From Bacteroidales bacterium (GTDB lineage Bacteria; Bacteroidota; Bacteroidia; Bacteroidales; WCHB1-69), in assembly GCA_016285615.1 (NCBI GenBank), contig JAEERB010000128.1:1-6863 (forward strand): a DNA stretch of 6,863 nt. Reading direction: 5' to 3'. Shown here piece by piece: positions 1-6,144 of the stretch. The position numbers and the translations under genes were made by a program. The notes below the pieces were generated by a model. That model did no database searches, was not told where the DNA came from, and worked only from the letters and a program-made list of their open reading frames with translations. The first letter of the stretch is position 1; each line of letters opens with the position of its first letter.

Positions 1-708
1 GGGCCTCTCTGGTTCGTCATCCAGCCTATCATGACCACAATGATCTACATGGTCGTATTCGGTGGAATCGCCAAGATTCCCACAGACGGCGTGCCTCAAC
101 CGCTCTTCTATCTCTCCGGCATTTGCCTCTGGCATTACTTTGCCGAATGCCTCAACAAGACGAGCAATACTTTTCGTACGAACGCAAATGTCTTCGGGAA
201 AGTTTATTTTCCTCGGCTTGTCGTACCAATTGCCTATGTGACAAGCAATCTTGTTAAACTGTTTATTCAGCTTGCGCTCTTTCTTGTCGTCTACGGCTAT
301 TTCGCCGGTTTTACATCGGCGGCGGTGCGACCCAACGCCTACGCCGTTCTTGCACCGGTTCTCATCATGCTCATTGCGGGTCTGGCATTGGGATTCGGCA
401 TACTTTTCAGCTCGATGACAACTAAGTATCGAGACCTCACATTCCTTCTTTCCTTCATGGTTCAGCTTTGGATGTACGCCACGCCGGTGATATACCCGTT
501 AAGCACGATTTCCAGCCCAAAGCTCCGCATGGTCATGTCCCTAAACCCGCTTACGGGCGTCTTCGAGGCGTTCAAGTACGGGATGCTCGGAGCGGGGGCG
601 TTTTCATGGTCGAGCCTGGGTTACAGCGCCGGATTCGCCGCCGTTCTCCTCGCCATCGGCATCGTTGTGTTCAACAAGATTCAGCGGTCGTTCATTGACA
701 CGGTGTGA
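1..708 (+). CDS. wzm: O-antigen/polysaccharide ABC-2 type export permease (Wzm), 5' end outside window
   Basis: This is the membrane subunit of an ABC exporter that moves lipid-linked polysaccharide across the inner membrane together with Wzt. The frame is open from base 1 and the first residues (GPLWFVIQP) already match the family, so the ATG at 31 is internal. 235 residues are visible, and about 30-40 N-terminal residues are probably missing compared with the usual ~270. Hydrophobic segments lie near window residues 4-24, 34-50, 73-100, 116-137, 147-165 and 209-225. Family hallmarks are NVFGKVYFPRLVVP (63-76), KYRDL (142-146) and WMYATPVIYP (157-166). The gene is G+C rich (about 65% in bases 541-600). 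It ends in TGA 26 nt before the ATPase gene, whereas its usual partner wzt begins almost 2 kb downstream. The family call is firm. The transported glycan cannot be read from the sequence. Confidence 0.93.
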   Translation, partial: GPLWFVIQPIMTTMIYMVVFGGIAKIPTDGVPQPLFYLSGICLWHYFAECLNKTSNTFRTNANVFGKVYFPRLVVPIAYVTSNLVKLFIQLALFLVVYGYFAGFTSAAVRPNAYAVLAPVLIMLIAGLALGFGILFSSMTTKYRDLTFLLSFMVQLWMYATPVIYPLSTISSPKLRMVMSLNPLTGVFEAFKYGMLGAGAFSWSSLGYSAGFAAVLLAIGIVVFNKIQRSFIDTV

Positions 709-723
709 AAAGGAAAAAAAAAC

Positions 724-728
724 AGGAG
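724..728 (+). promoter_or_regulatory. Ribosome binding site deciding the ATPase start
   Basis: AGGAG lies 6 nt before the ATG at 735. It supports that codon over the in-frame GTG at 705, which overlaps the wzm stop (GTGTGA) and would add only ten mostly lysine-rich residues ahead of the conserved first beta strand. Confidence 0.75.
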
Positions 729-734
729 ACATTA

Positions 735-2036
735 ATGTTAAGTTTTGAGCTTTATAATTTTCGGGCTGTAGCCTCAGCAGTCTTGGAACTTCCTGGAATA
801 ACTGTTCTGGCCGGCAAGAACGGTTCGGGGAAAAGTTCCATTTCCAAAGTATTGTATTGCATTCTTGATACAGCCACCCGATTCGATACTTTTGTCGCAA
901 GGGTAATGGAGAAGAGGAGCAGCCGTCTCTTTTCAAGTACTGTCGATTTGGTATTGAATTTGGCATTTCAATTTCCTAGATTGTCCAATTCCGCTAGACG
1001 CCATTTGTTTCCAACATCAGAGACGATAAACCCCCAGGCGTGGGTGTTGGAAGTAAAAAGATTGTTTTTGAACAACCAGGAAACATTTGCATCCAACCAA
1101 AGTGTTGTTTCATTGTTTCTAACGCGTGCCCGTTCGTCACTGGAAAATCAGATTGAGTGTCGTGATTGGAAAACCCCAATTGATTTCTTGGACAATGTAA
1201 AAGACGCGTTTGACAAATTTGATGTGGAGAAAAGCGAGAAGACGTATTCTCGCCCGTTGGATGTCTTGGCTGATCGTTTGTTTGTATTTCTTGAGGAGTC
1301 ACTTGACTTGCAATCGACAAATGTGGTGATTGAAGGAGATCCGTTAATCAAAATCGCTACACAACGACTAGACTCCCCTATTGATGTAAAAAGAGTGTTC
1401 TACATTGACACGCCATGGATTTCCGATTTGTGCGATGTACGCGGTGGCCTTTCATACAGGAAAGATGTCAGATTAGAGTATCGAGAGCATTTGGCAAAAA
1501 CCATTCGTTCGTCAAAAGGGGGATTTGAGATGCCGCTTCGCGATGTTATGCAATCTGTTGTGCATGGCGCTGCGGAATCCATAAAGACTGATTCAGGATA
1601 TCGGCTGGTGTTCAACAGCAAGGAATTCAATTCCATATTTAGCCTTTTTCACTGCGCAACAGGAGTCAAGGCGTTTTCGTTGTTGCAACTACTTTTGATA
1701 TGTGGAAAACTTGATGCGGAAACACTACTTATTCTAGATGAACCGGAGTCTAATCTTCATCCAGAGTGGGTAGTGGAGTACGCGCGCGCCGTTGTGATGC
1801 TTCATCGTCTACTAGGAGTTCGGTTCTTGATTTCTACGCACTCTACAGATTTCGTTGCTGGCATACAGGCAATAGCGAAGAAAGAGAAGGTTGATGAGAA
1901 AGTGCGGTTCTATTTAGCGGAAAAGCAAGATGAAGCACATTATGTCTTTAAAGGGAAAGGATTTGATATCGGAGAGATATTCGACTCGTTTAATCGCTCA
2001 CTAGACCGGGTTGCTGATTACGGGGAAGAAGTGTAA
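735..2036 (+). CDS. AAA family ATPase of the SMC/OLD-like (AAA15/AAA_21) type, probable defence-like ATPase
   Basis: This is a predicted cytoplasmic ATPase of 433 residues. The N-terminus (LSFELYNFRAV) has the 'NF+' strand typical of RecF/OLD/AAA15 proteins. Walker A is GKNGSGKS at 27-34, Walker B is LLILDEPESNLHP around 331-343 with D335 and E336, and a switch histidine occurs in STHSTD (H369). Where relatives carry a signature loop of the SSG type, this protein has CATGVK (307-312), so the signature serine is not obvious. About 270 residues separate Walker A from the signature region and match nothing I recognise. It has no transmembrane segment and no TOPRIM domain, so it is not a plain OLD nuclease. 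It overlaps the next gene by one base (TAATG), which suggests a coupled pair, and its G+C (about 43% at 1081-1140) is well below that of wzm. Families of this type include ATPases of PARIS, Septu and other antiphage systems. The role here is inferred, and neither a glycan function nor a repair function is excluded. Confidence 0.85.
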   Translation: MLSFELYNFRAVASAVLELPGITVLAGKNGSGKSSISKVLYCILDTATRFDTFVARVMEKRSSRLFSSTVDLVLNLAFQFPRLSNSARRHLFPTSETINPQAWVLEVKRLFLNNQETFASNQSVVSLFLTRARSSLENQIECRDWKTPIDFLDNVKDAFDKFDVEKSEKTYSRPLDVLADRLFVFLEESLDLQSTNVVIEGDPLIKIATQRLDSPIDVKRVFYIDTPWISDLCDVRGGLSYRKDVRLEYREHLAKTIRSSKGGFEMPLRDVMQSVVHGAAESIKTDSGYRLVFNSKEFNSIFSLFHCATGVKAFSLLQLLLICGKLDAETLLILDEPESNLHPEWVVEYARAVVMLHRLLGVRFLISTHSTDFVAGIQAIAKKEKVDEKVRFYLAEKQDEAHYVFKGKGFDIGEIFDSFNRSLDRVADYGEEV

Positions 2037-2602
2037 TGAGCCGAAAGTTCAATTATTGCCCACATGTTCATGAGGTGTTGCTTGCAGGCAAACCCCGCTC
2101 GGAAATTGATGAGCTTATAGTTGACATGTCTAAATTGATTGAGAAAGAGTGTGGTGAGGTCCTCTCGGGTGTGGACAGACAAGAATTAGCCAAGTTGCAC
2201 AGCGAAGGTAAGAAATGTATAGATGGCGATGCATATTTTAATCGGTTTCATCATGGAGAGTGCGAAATAGATATTCTGCTTGGAGTTAAGGATGGTGAAC
2301 GTGAATGTATCTTGCTTGCCGACTGCAAGATTCAAATAAAGGGAGGTGCGTCAATTGCAAACAGGGAGAATCTCCCAGACATTTGCGAGAACATTTACAA
2401 TAAGTACCAATCTGCGAGGAAGAATATTGCTCCTATAGTGCCGATTACATCGATGTATGTCATATTCAACCATGCCGTCGCAGCGCAAGCGCGCAACTAT
2501 CTGTCACGTTGTTCTCGCGGTACCAATCATAAATGTAGATTGGTATCTTGTTTCCATTTTGAATGCGTCACGATAAAGGAGTTCCGATGTTTGGTTGCGT
2601 GA
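2036..2602 (+). CDS. Small cysteine-rich protein with a putative PD-(D/E)XK nuclease core, partner of the ATPase
   Basis: I do not recognise a named family for this 188-residue protein. It starts at the ATG overlapping the ATPase stop, with GGGGAAG 7 nt upstream (2022-2028). The visible pattern resembles a PD-(D/E)XK nuclease fold: an acidic helix rich in E/D (23-42), then a strand with E77-I-D79, a turn (VKDGERE), and a hydrophobic strand ending in D96-C-K98. Next come a helix-prone stretch with ENLPDICENIYNKY (111-124) and another hydrophobic strand, TSMYVIFNHA (138-147). D79, D96 and K98 would be the metal-binding and catalytic residues. It holds 12 cysteines in 188 residues, five of them between 159 and 185, which is unusual for a cytoplasmic enzyme and could indicate metal binding. 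The coupling to the ATPase implies that they act together. The coding region is convincing, but the nuclease assignment rests on motif reading alone. Confidence 0.8.
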   Translation: MSRKFNYCPHVHEVLLAGKPRSEIDELIVDMSKLIEKECGEVLSGVDRQELAKLHSEGKKCIDGDAYFNRFHHGECEIDILLGVKDGERECILLADCKIQIKGGASIANRENLPDICENIYNKYQSARKNIAPIVPITSMYVIFNHAVAAQARNYLSRCSRGTNHKCRLVSCFHFECVTIKEFRCLVA

Positions 2603-2673
2603 AGCTTCTTTTGCTCAAACGGTACTTACCACCATTTCAAACCTTGTTTAGTCATGACCGCCATCGAATTTAA
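2587..2673 (+). other. Possible 28-codon leader ORF bridging into wzt
   Basis: A short frame begins at ATG 2587, 5 nt after a strong Shine-Dalgarno match (AAAGGAG, 2575-2581), and ends in TAA at 2671-2673, 20 nt inside wzt. It would encode a 28-residue basic peptide starting MFGCVKLLLLK. Because wzt itself has no visible ribosome site, ribosomes ending here could restart at the wzt ATG at 2654. The AAAGGAG also encodes part of the upstream protein, so it may be chance. Confidence 0.2.
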
Positions 2674-3940
2674 CAACGTATCGAAGCAGTATCGGCTGGG
2701 GCTTGTCTCGACCGGGACGCTGGCGCATGACCTGAACCGCTTTTGGCAAACGCGGATTCTGGGCCGCGAGGATCCGTACCTCAAAATCGGTGAGACGAAT
2801 GACCGCGCCTCGAAGGGCGAAAGCGAGTATGTCTGGGCGCTGAAGAACATCGACTTCAAGGTCGAGCAGGGGGACGTCGTCGGCATTATCGGCCGCAACG
2901 GTGCTGGGAAGTCAACGCTCCTGAAGCTCCTGTCCCGCGTCACATCCCCGACGACGGGAACCATTCGCGCTCGAGGACGCATCGCCTCGCTTCTTGAAGT
3001 CGGAACAGGGTTCCATCCGGAGATGACGGGACGCGAGAACATCTACATGAACGGCTCGATCATGGGGATGCGGAAGTACGAGATCGACCGCAAGCTGGAC
3101 GAGATCGTCGATTTCAGCGGCTGCGAGCGCTACCTCGACACGCCTGTCAAGCGCTACTCCTCCGGCATGACCGTCCGCCTCGGCTTCGCCATCGCCGCGC
3201 ACCTCGAACCCGACATCCTTGTCGTCGATGAAGTCCTCGCCGTCGGTGATGCCGAATTCCAGAAAAAAGCCGTTGGCAAGATGCATGAGGTTTCCCAAGG
3301 TGCCGGCCGGACGGTTTTGTTTGTCAGCCACAACATGCGAGCTGTCCGATCCCTTTGCAAATCCGGCATCGTGCTGAAGAATGGAATGGTGGAATTTGCT
3401 GGTACTGCGGATGCGTGTGTTGATTATTATGTCAAAAACTCTGATTTTGACAAAGTGAATAGAGCTTGTGTTGCAGATTTACCGCGAGAAAGATTCATTA
3501 CCGGTAGATTAAAGTTTACTAATGTAAGATTTCTTGATGATAACAACGAAGATAGTATCCCTGTGTGTGGCGGAAGTTTAAAAGTATGCCTTGACTTTGA
3601 TGTTAAGGACGATTCTCTCAGAAGTAGAATATCGGTTGGTGTGCGTAGTTCAAGTGGGGATGTGCTTTTTTCGTTTCCGAGTGATGTCATTCAAGAAAAT
3701 TTTGTTTTTTGCAAAGGGCATCATGTAGTCGTAATGCGTATACCACGACTTCCGCTTACTCAGGGAGTATACAATATTGCACTTTCTGCCGGTGTGGATG
3801 GTGAAACATATGATTGGTTAGAGTGCGCACGTCAAATGAATGTCGAAGATGGGGATTTCTATGGCACAGGTAGAATGCTTGGTTCTTGGTGCCAAGGTAA
3901 AGTGGTACTTTGTGATTATGAATGGGAGATTGTGCGATGA
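2654..3940 (+). CDS. wzt: Polysaccharide ABC exporter ATP-binding protein with C-terminal glycan-recognition domain (Wzt)
   Basis: This is the cytoplasmic ATPase subunit of the Wzm/Wzt exporter, 428 residues long. The N-terminal nucleotide-binding domain (about 1-260) shows Walker A GRNGAGKST at 80-88, the family segment EVGTGFHPEMTGRENIY (115-131), signature YSSGM (168-172), Walker B ILVVDE (188-193) and the switch histidine in VSHNM (H226). Residues ~275-428 form a beta-rich extension of the size and position of the Wzt C-terminal domain, which in E. coli O9a-type exporters binds the modified end of the glycan. The ATG at 2654 is the only usual start: the frame is open back to a TGA at 2600-2602, but the codons between contain no ATG, GTG or TTG. 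No Shine-Dalgarno is visible. Base composition changes within the gene: about 63% G+C at 2881-2940, about 52% at 3361-3420 and about 30% at 3421-3480. The ATPase domain therefore resembles wzm, while the C-terminal domain resembles the downstream genes. Confidence 0.93.
   Translation: MTAIEFNNVSKQYRLGLVSTGTLAHDLNRFWQTRILGREDPYLKIGETNDRASKGESEYVWALKNIDFKVEQGDVVGIIGRNGAGKSTLLKLLSRVTSPTTGTIRARGRIASLLEVGTGFHPEMTGRENIYMNGSIMGMRKYEIDRKLDEIVDFSGCERYLDTPVKRYSSGMTVRLGFAIAAHLEPDILVVDEVLAVGDAEFQKKAVGKMHEVSQGAGRTVLFVSHNMRAVRSLCKSGIVLKNGMVEFAGTADACVDYYVKNSDFDKVNRACVADLPRERFITGRLKFTNVRFLDDNNEDSIPVCGGSLKVCLDFDVKDDSLRSRISVGVRSSSGDVLFSFPSDVIQENFVFCKGHHVVVMRIPRLPLTQGVYNIALSAGVDGETYDWLECARQMNVEDGDFYGTGRMLGSWCQGKVVLCDYEWEIVR
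3361..3440. other. Probable recombination junction inside wzt
   Basis: Hand counts per 60-base line give 34 G+C at 3301-3360, 31 at 3361-3420 and 18 at 3421-3480. The change falls at about residues 236-262, where the conserved ATPase domain gives way to the variable C-terminal domain, and low G+C continues into the following genes. I read this as the edge of an exchanged block. A natural drop in constraint between domains is less likely to produce such a step. Confidence 0.5.
3924..3928 (+). promoter_or_regulatory. Ribosome binding site deciding the nitroreductase-like start
   Basis: GGGAG lies 8 nt before the ATG at 3937, which overlaps the wzt stop as ATGA. This favours 3937 over the upstream in-frame ATG at 3922, which would place the start before this site and overlap wzt by 19 nt. 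Confidence 0.7.
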
Positions 3941-4950
3941 TTAAGACAATCATAAAGAAGTTGTTGCCCAATAGAATAGTAATCGCATTGCGTATCATGC
4001 GATATGGTCTAAATGCTTTCCCAAAACACGATGAATGTATCGAGTATGACGCTAAAAGATTTGAGAAATACTCGGGTTGTTACGCTCCGAGTAATCGGGA
4101 ATCTTTACGTGCGCAGATTATCATGCACTATCATGTTCTAGAAAAAGGATTAACAATGCCGCAAAGAAGATTCGGATTCGGAGTCAATGTGTTAATGGCA
4201 TTAATGCGTTTAGTTGATAAGTATGAAAGTGTGTTTGGCAGTGATGATCCTCAGGTAATGCACGCCGCTAGTGTAGTTGCAGCATATTGCGAGTTGCATA
4301 AATCAGACGGTGAGATCCAAGAATTTGTAATGCGGCACAAGGGTGTTGGCATCGCAAAAATGCTCCATGTGAGTGAAAAACAATTATTTGAAAATAATGA
4401 TTCAACATTCCCCATTTTTGCTTGGTCGCGTCATACCGTTCGAAATTATGTTGATAAACCAGTTCCCATTGAGTTAATTCGAAAAGTTGTAGATTTAGCG
4501 AGGTCCACGCCATCAGCATGTAATCGGCAACATTGTCGAGTTCACTGCATCTCTAATCATGAGACCATGGGTAGGATACTTGATTTGCAAAGCGGTAATC
4601 GTGGTTTCGGCCACTTGGCAGATAAAGTTCTAATAGTGACGGCAGATCTTGAGGATACTATATGGAAATGTGAACGATGCGATGTTTATCTTGAAGGTGG
4701 AATGTTTTTAATGAATCTGTGTTATTCACTTTTTTACTATAAAGTCGGTCATTGTATATTGAACTGGTTTGTTGGAGGAAAAGAGGATTTGGAATTGCGC
4801 AGAATAGTGAAACTAAAATCTTCGGAAACAGTTGTTGCGATTCTTTCGTGCGGTTTTGTCCCAGATGAGTTGTATATTGCCGCTTCTCCGCGTAAGCCGC
4901 TTTCGGATTATTTGATTATACATGAAGATGAGAATAATTTAATCAAATAA
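3937..4950 (+). CDS. Nitroreductase-family protein of polysaccharide clusters
   Basis: This is a probable FMN-binding oxidoreductase-fold protein of 337 residues. The C-terminal half carries nitroreductase landmarks: SRHTVRNY (164-171, the 'SRRSVR' phosphate-binding motif), ARSTPSACNRQ (188-198, equivalent to 'APSAxNxQ'), a helix EGGMFLMNLCYSL (253-265), GHCILNW (271-277) and the closing PRKPLSDY (318-325). The N-terminal ~150 residues, including YHVLEKGLTMPQRRFGFG (65-82), are an extension not found in minimal nitroreductases of about 200 residues. I recall this extension in homologues sitting beside polysaccharide pyruvyl transferases. The gene overlaps wzt by 4 nt and precedes the pyruvyl transferase by 30 nt. 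Its actual substrate in glycan synthesis is not known to me. Nitro-compound reduction is only the family name, and dehydrogenation or dehalogenation-like chemistry on a sugar is conceivable. A C-x-x-C at 245-248 is present, of unknown meaning. The gene is A+T rich like the rest of the downstream block. Confidence 0.82.
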   Translation: MIKTIIKKLLPNRIVIALRIMRYGLNAFPKHDECIEYDAKRFEKYSGCYAPSNRESLRAQIIMHYHVLEKGLTMPQRRFGFGVNVLMALMRLVDKYESVFGSDDPQVMHAASVVAAYCELHKSDGEIQEFVMRHKGVGIAKMLHVSEKQLFENNDSTFPIFAWSRHTVRNYVDKPVPIELIRKVVDLARSTPSACNRQHCRVHCISNHETMGRILDLQSGNRGFGHLADKVLIVTADLEDTIWKCERCDVYLEGGMFLMNLCYSLFYYKVGHCILNWFVGGKEDLELRRIVKLKSSETVVAILSCGFVPDELYIAASPRKPLSDYLIIHEDENNLIK

Positions 4951-4980
4951 TTCTAGAACATCAAACAATACGGCCAAACC

Positions 4981-6144
4981 ATGCGAATAGCAATCATAAC
5001 TTTCCATCGAGCCTATAACTGTGGTGCGATGTTACAAGCGTGGGCCCTACGGAATGTTTTAACGCGAATGGGGCATGCGGTTACATTTCCAGCGTGTAAC
5101 CATGTAGGGAAAATTCCCAGATTTTTCTATTGGCATAAATTGCATTTCCGTCGGTCGTTTCGCAGACCGTGGCTCATGGCGATTGACTTGTTGCAGCAGC
5201 TTAAACCAGAACTTATGAGCATTGGAGTTGAGGATTTTAAACGATTGAAGTTCAATCATTTTCGCAGGCATTTTCTGCCTGAAATACAAACCGATGCCGC
5301 GCATTTACAAAATCATTACGATGTACTTGTTTTCGGCAGTGATCAGATATGGAATATAAAGCGATCGAGAAATCAATTGGTAGATGAATCAGGTTATTTT
5401 CTGGGGGAAGCCGTATCATCCGGCCTTCCCAAAATTGGCTACGCTGTAAGCATTGGAGAAGAGGGGACTACGGCGGACGAAAATCGTCGAATAAGGAATG
5501 CTGCTCGTCAGATGGATTTCTTGTCTATGCGCGAAGATGGGGCTTGTGCCGGACTTTATACAAGAAGAGGCGTGTTGGCGGATTGGGTTCTTGATCCCAC
5601 GTTACTGTTGAGGAGCGAAGATTATCGGATAATTGCCAATCCATCTCATATGCTACGTGAGAAATATATTGTTGTTTATCATGCGTCTGGGAGAGAGAGG
5701 CAGCCATTTTTAGATGAAATAGTCGCGGATGTCCGTCGGAGTACTAACTGGAAAGTGATTACATTGATGATGTACCAGTATGGTTTAATGGGAATTCGTG
5801 AAGATGATCGAACTGCATTTGGCCCTTCTGATTTTCTTGCGTGGATTCGAGATGCAGAAGCCGTTATATCCGTGTCTTTTCATGGGACGGCGTTCTCTAT
5901 TATCTACAATAAGCCTTTTATTTCTATATTGGGTAATGATAGGGGTATAGAGTCTCGACAGGCTTCTCTGCTTAAACGTCTTGGATGTGAAGAGCGAATG
6001 GTTATACAAAGAAAGTCAGATGTTGATGTTGTAGAGCAACTTACTACTCCAATTTCGGCAACTGTTAATTTGCGTCTTGATAGCTTACGCGAGAAATCTC
6101 GGAAATGGCTTGAACACGCAGTCAATGGAGTAAAAGCTAAATGA
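4981..6144 (+). CDS. Polysaccharide pyruvyl transferase family protein
   Basis: This is a predicted cytoplasmic transferase that adds a pyruvate ketal (from phosphoenolpyruvate) to a sugar of the glycan, which brings negative charge. It has 387 residues, a normal length. Hallmarks are the N-terminal strand and loop MRIAIITFHRAYNCGAMLQAW (start to about residue 21; 'N.GA.LQ' is the conserved part), VFGSDQIWN at 117-125, and SFHGTAFSIIYNKPF beginning at residue 299, with H301 matching the conserved family histidine. The fold is GT-B like. The start at 4981 matches the family N-terminus exactly, although no clear Shine-Dalgarno precedes it. The 30-nt gap before it holds no terminator. It ends with a 4-nt ATGA overlap with the acyltransferase gene. 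Some family members act on other substrates or add other groups, so the pyruvyl activity is a family-level inference. Confidence 0.9.
   Translation: MRIAIITFHRAYNCGAMLQAWALRNVLTRMGHAVTFPACNHVGKIPRFFYWHKLHFRRSFRRPWLMAIDLLQQLKPELMSIGVEDFKRLKFNHFRRHFLPEIQTDAAHLQNHYDVLVFGSDQIWNIKRSRNQLVDESGYFLGEAVSSGLPKIGYAVSIGEEGTTADENRRIRNAARQMDFLSMREDGACAGLYTRRGVLADWVLDPTLLLRSEDYRIIANPSHMLREKYIVVYHASGRERQPFLDEIVADVRRSTNWKVITLMMYQYGLMGIREDDRTAFGPSDFLAWIRDAEAVISVSFHGTAFSIIYNKPFISILGNDRGIESRQASLLKRLGCEERMVIQRKSDVDVVEQLTTPISATVNLRLDSLREKSRKWLEHAVNGVKAK

Noticed and set aside
695..700. TTGACA, a perfect match to a -35 promoter box, just before the ATPase cassette
   Set aside because: It encodes the end of Wzm (IDT), and no -10-like hexamer lies 16-18 nt downstream, where the sequence is A-rich without TATAAT similarity. 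A promoter is not supported.
705..734. GTG at 705 as the start of the ATPase
   Set aside because: It overlaps the wzm stop and adds ten lysine-rich residues not typical of the family. The ATG at 735 has a well-placed AGGAG and begins at the conserved strand.
703..2610. Target-site duplication or inverted repeats flanking the ATPase cassette
   Set aside because: Only a short GTGAA is shared near the two edges. I see no convincing direct or inverted repeat and no transposase or integrase, so the mode of insertion stays unknown.
2601..2630. Small palindromes in the gap before wzt (GAAGCTTC followed by TTTT, and GGTA-CT-TACC)
   Set aside because: Stems of four base pairs are too short for a terminator. 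A stop of transcription here would also cut wzt off from its operon.
2600..2653. Stop-codon readthrough fusing the nuclease-like protein to Wzt: the two are in the same frame with only the TGA at 2600-2602 between them
   Set aside because: TGA also ends wzm, wzt and the pyruvyl transferase gene, and tryptophan is TGG throughout, so the code is standard. No selenocysteine-type signal is evident. Being in the same frame has a one-in-three chance.
2626..3331. Long minus-strand open frames opposite the wzt ATPase domain
   Set aside because: They lie opposite a strongly conserved coding domain with high G+C, where antisense frames stay open by chance. Their translations show no recognisable motif.
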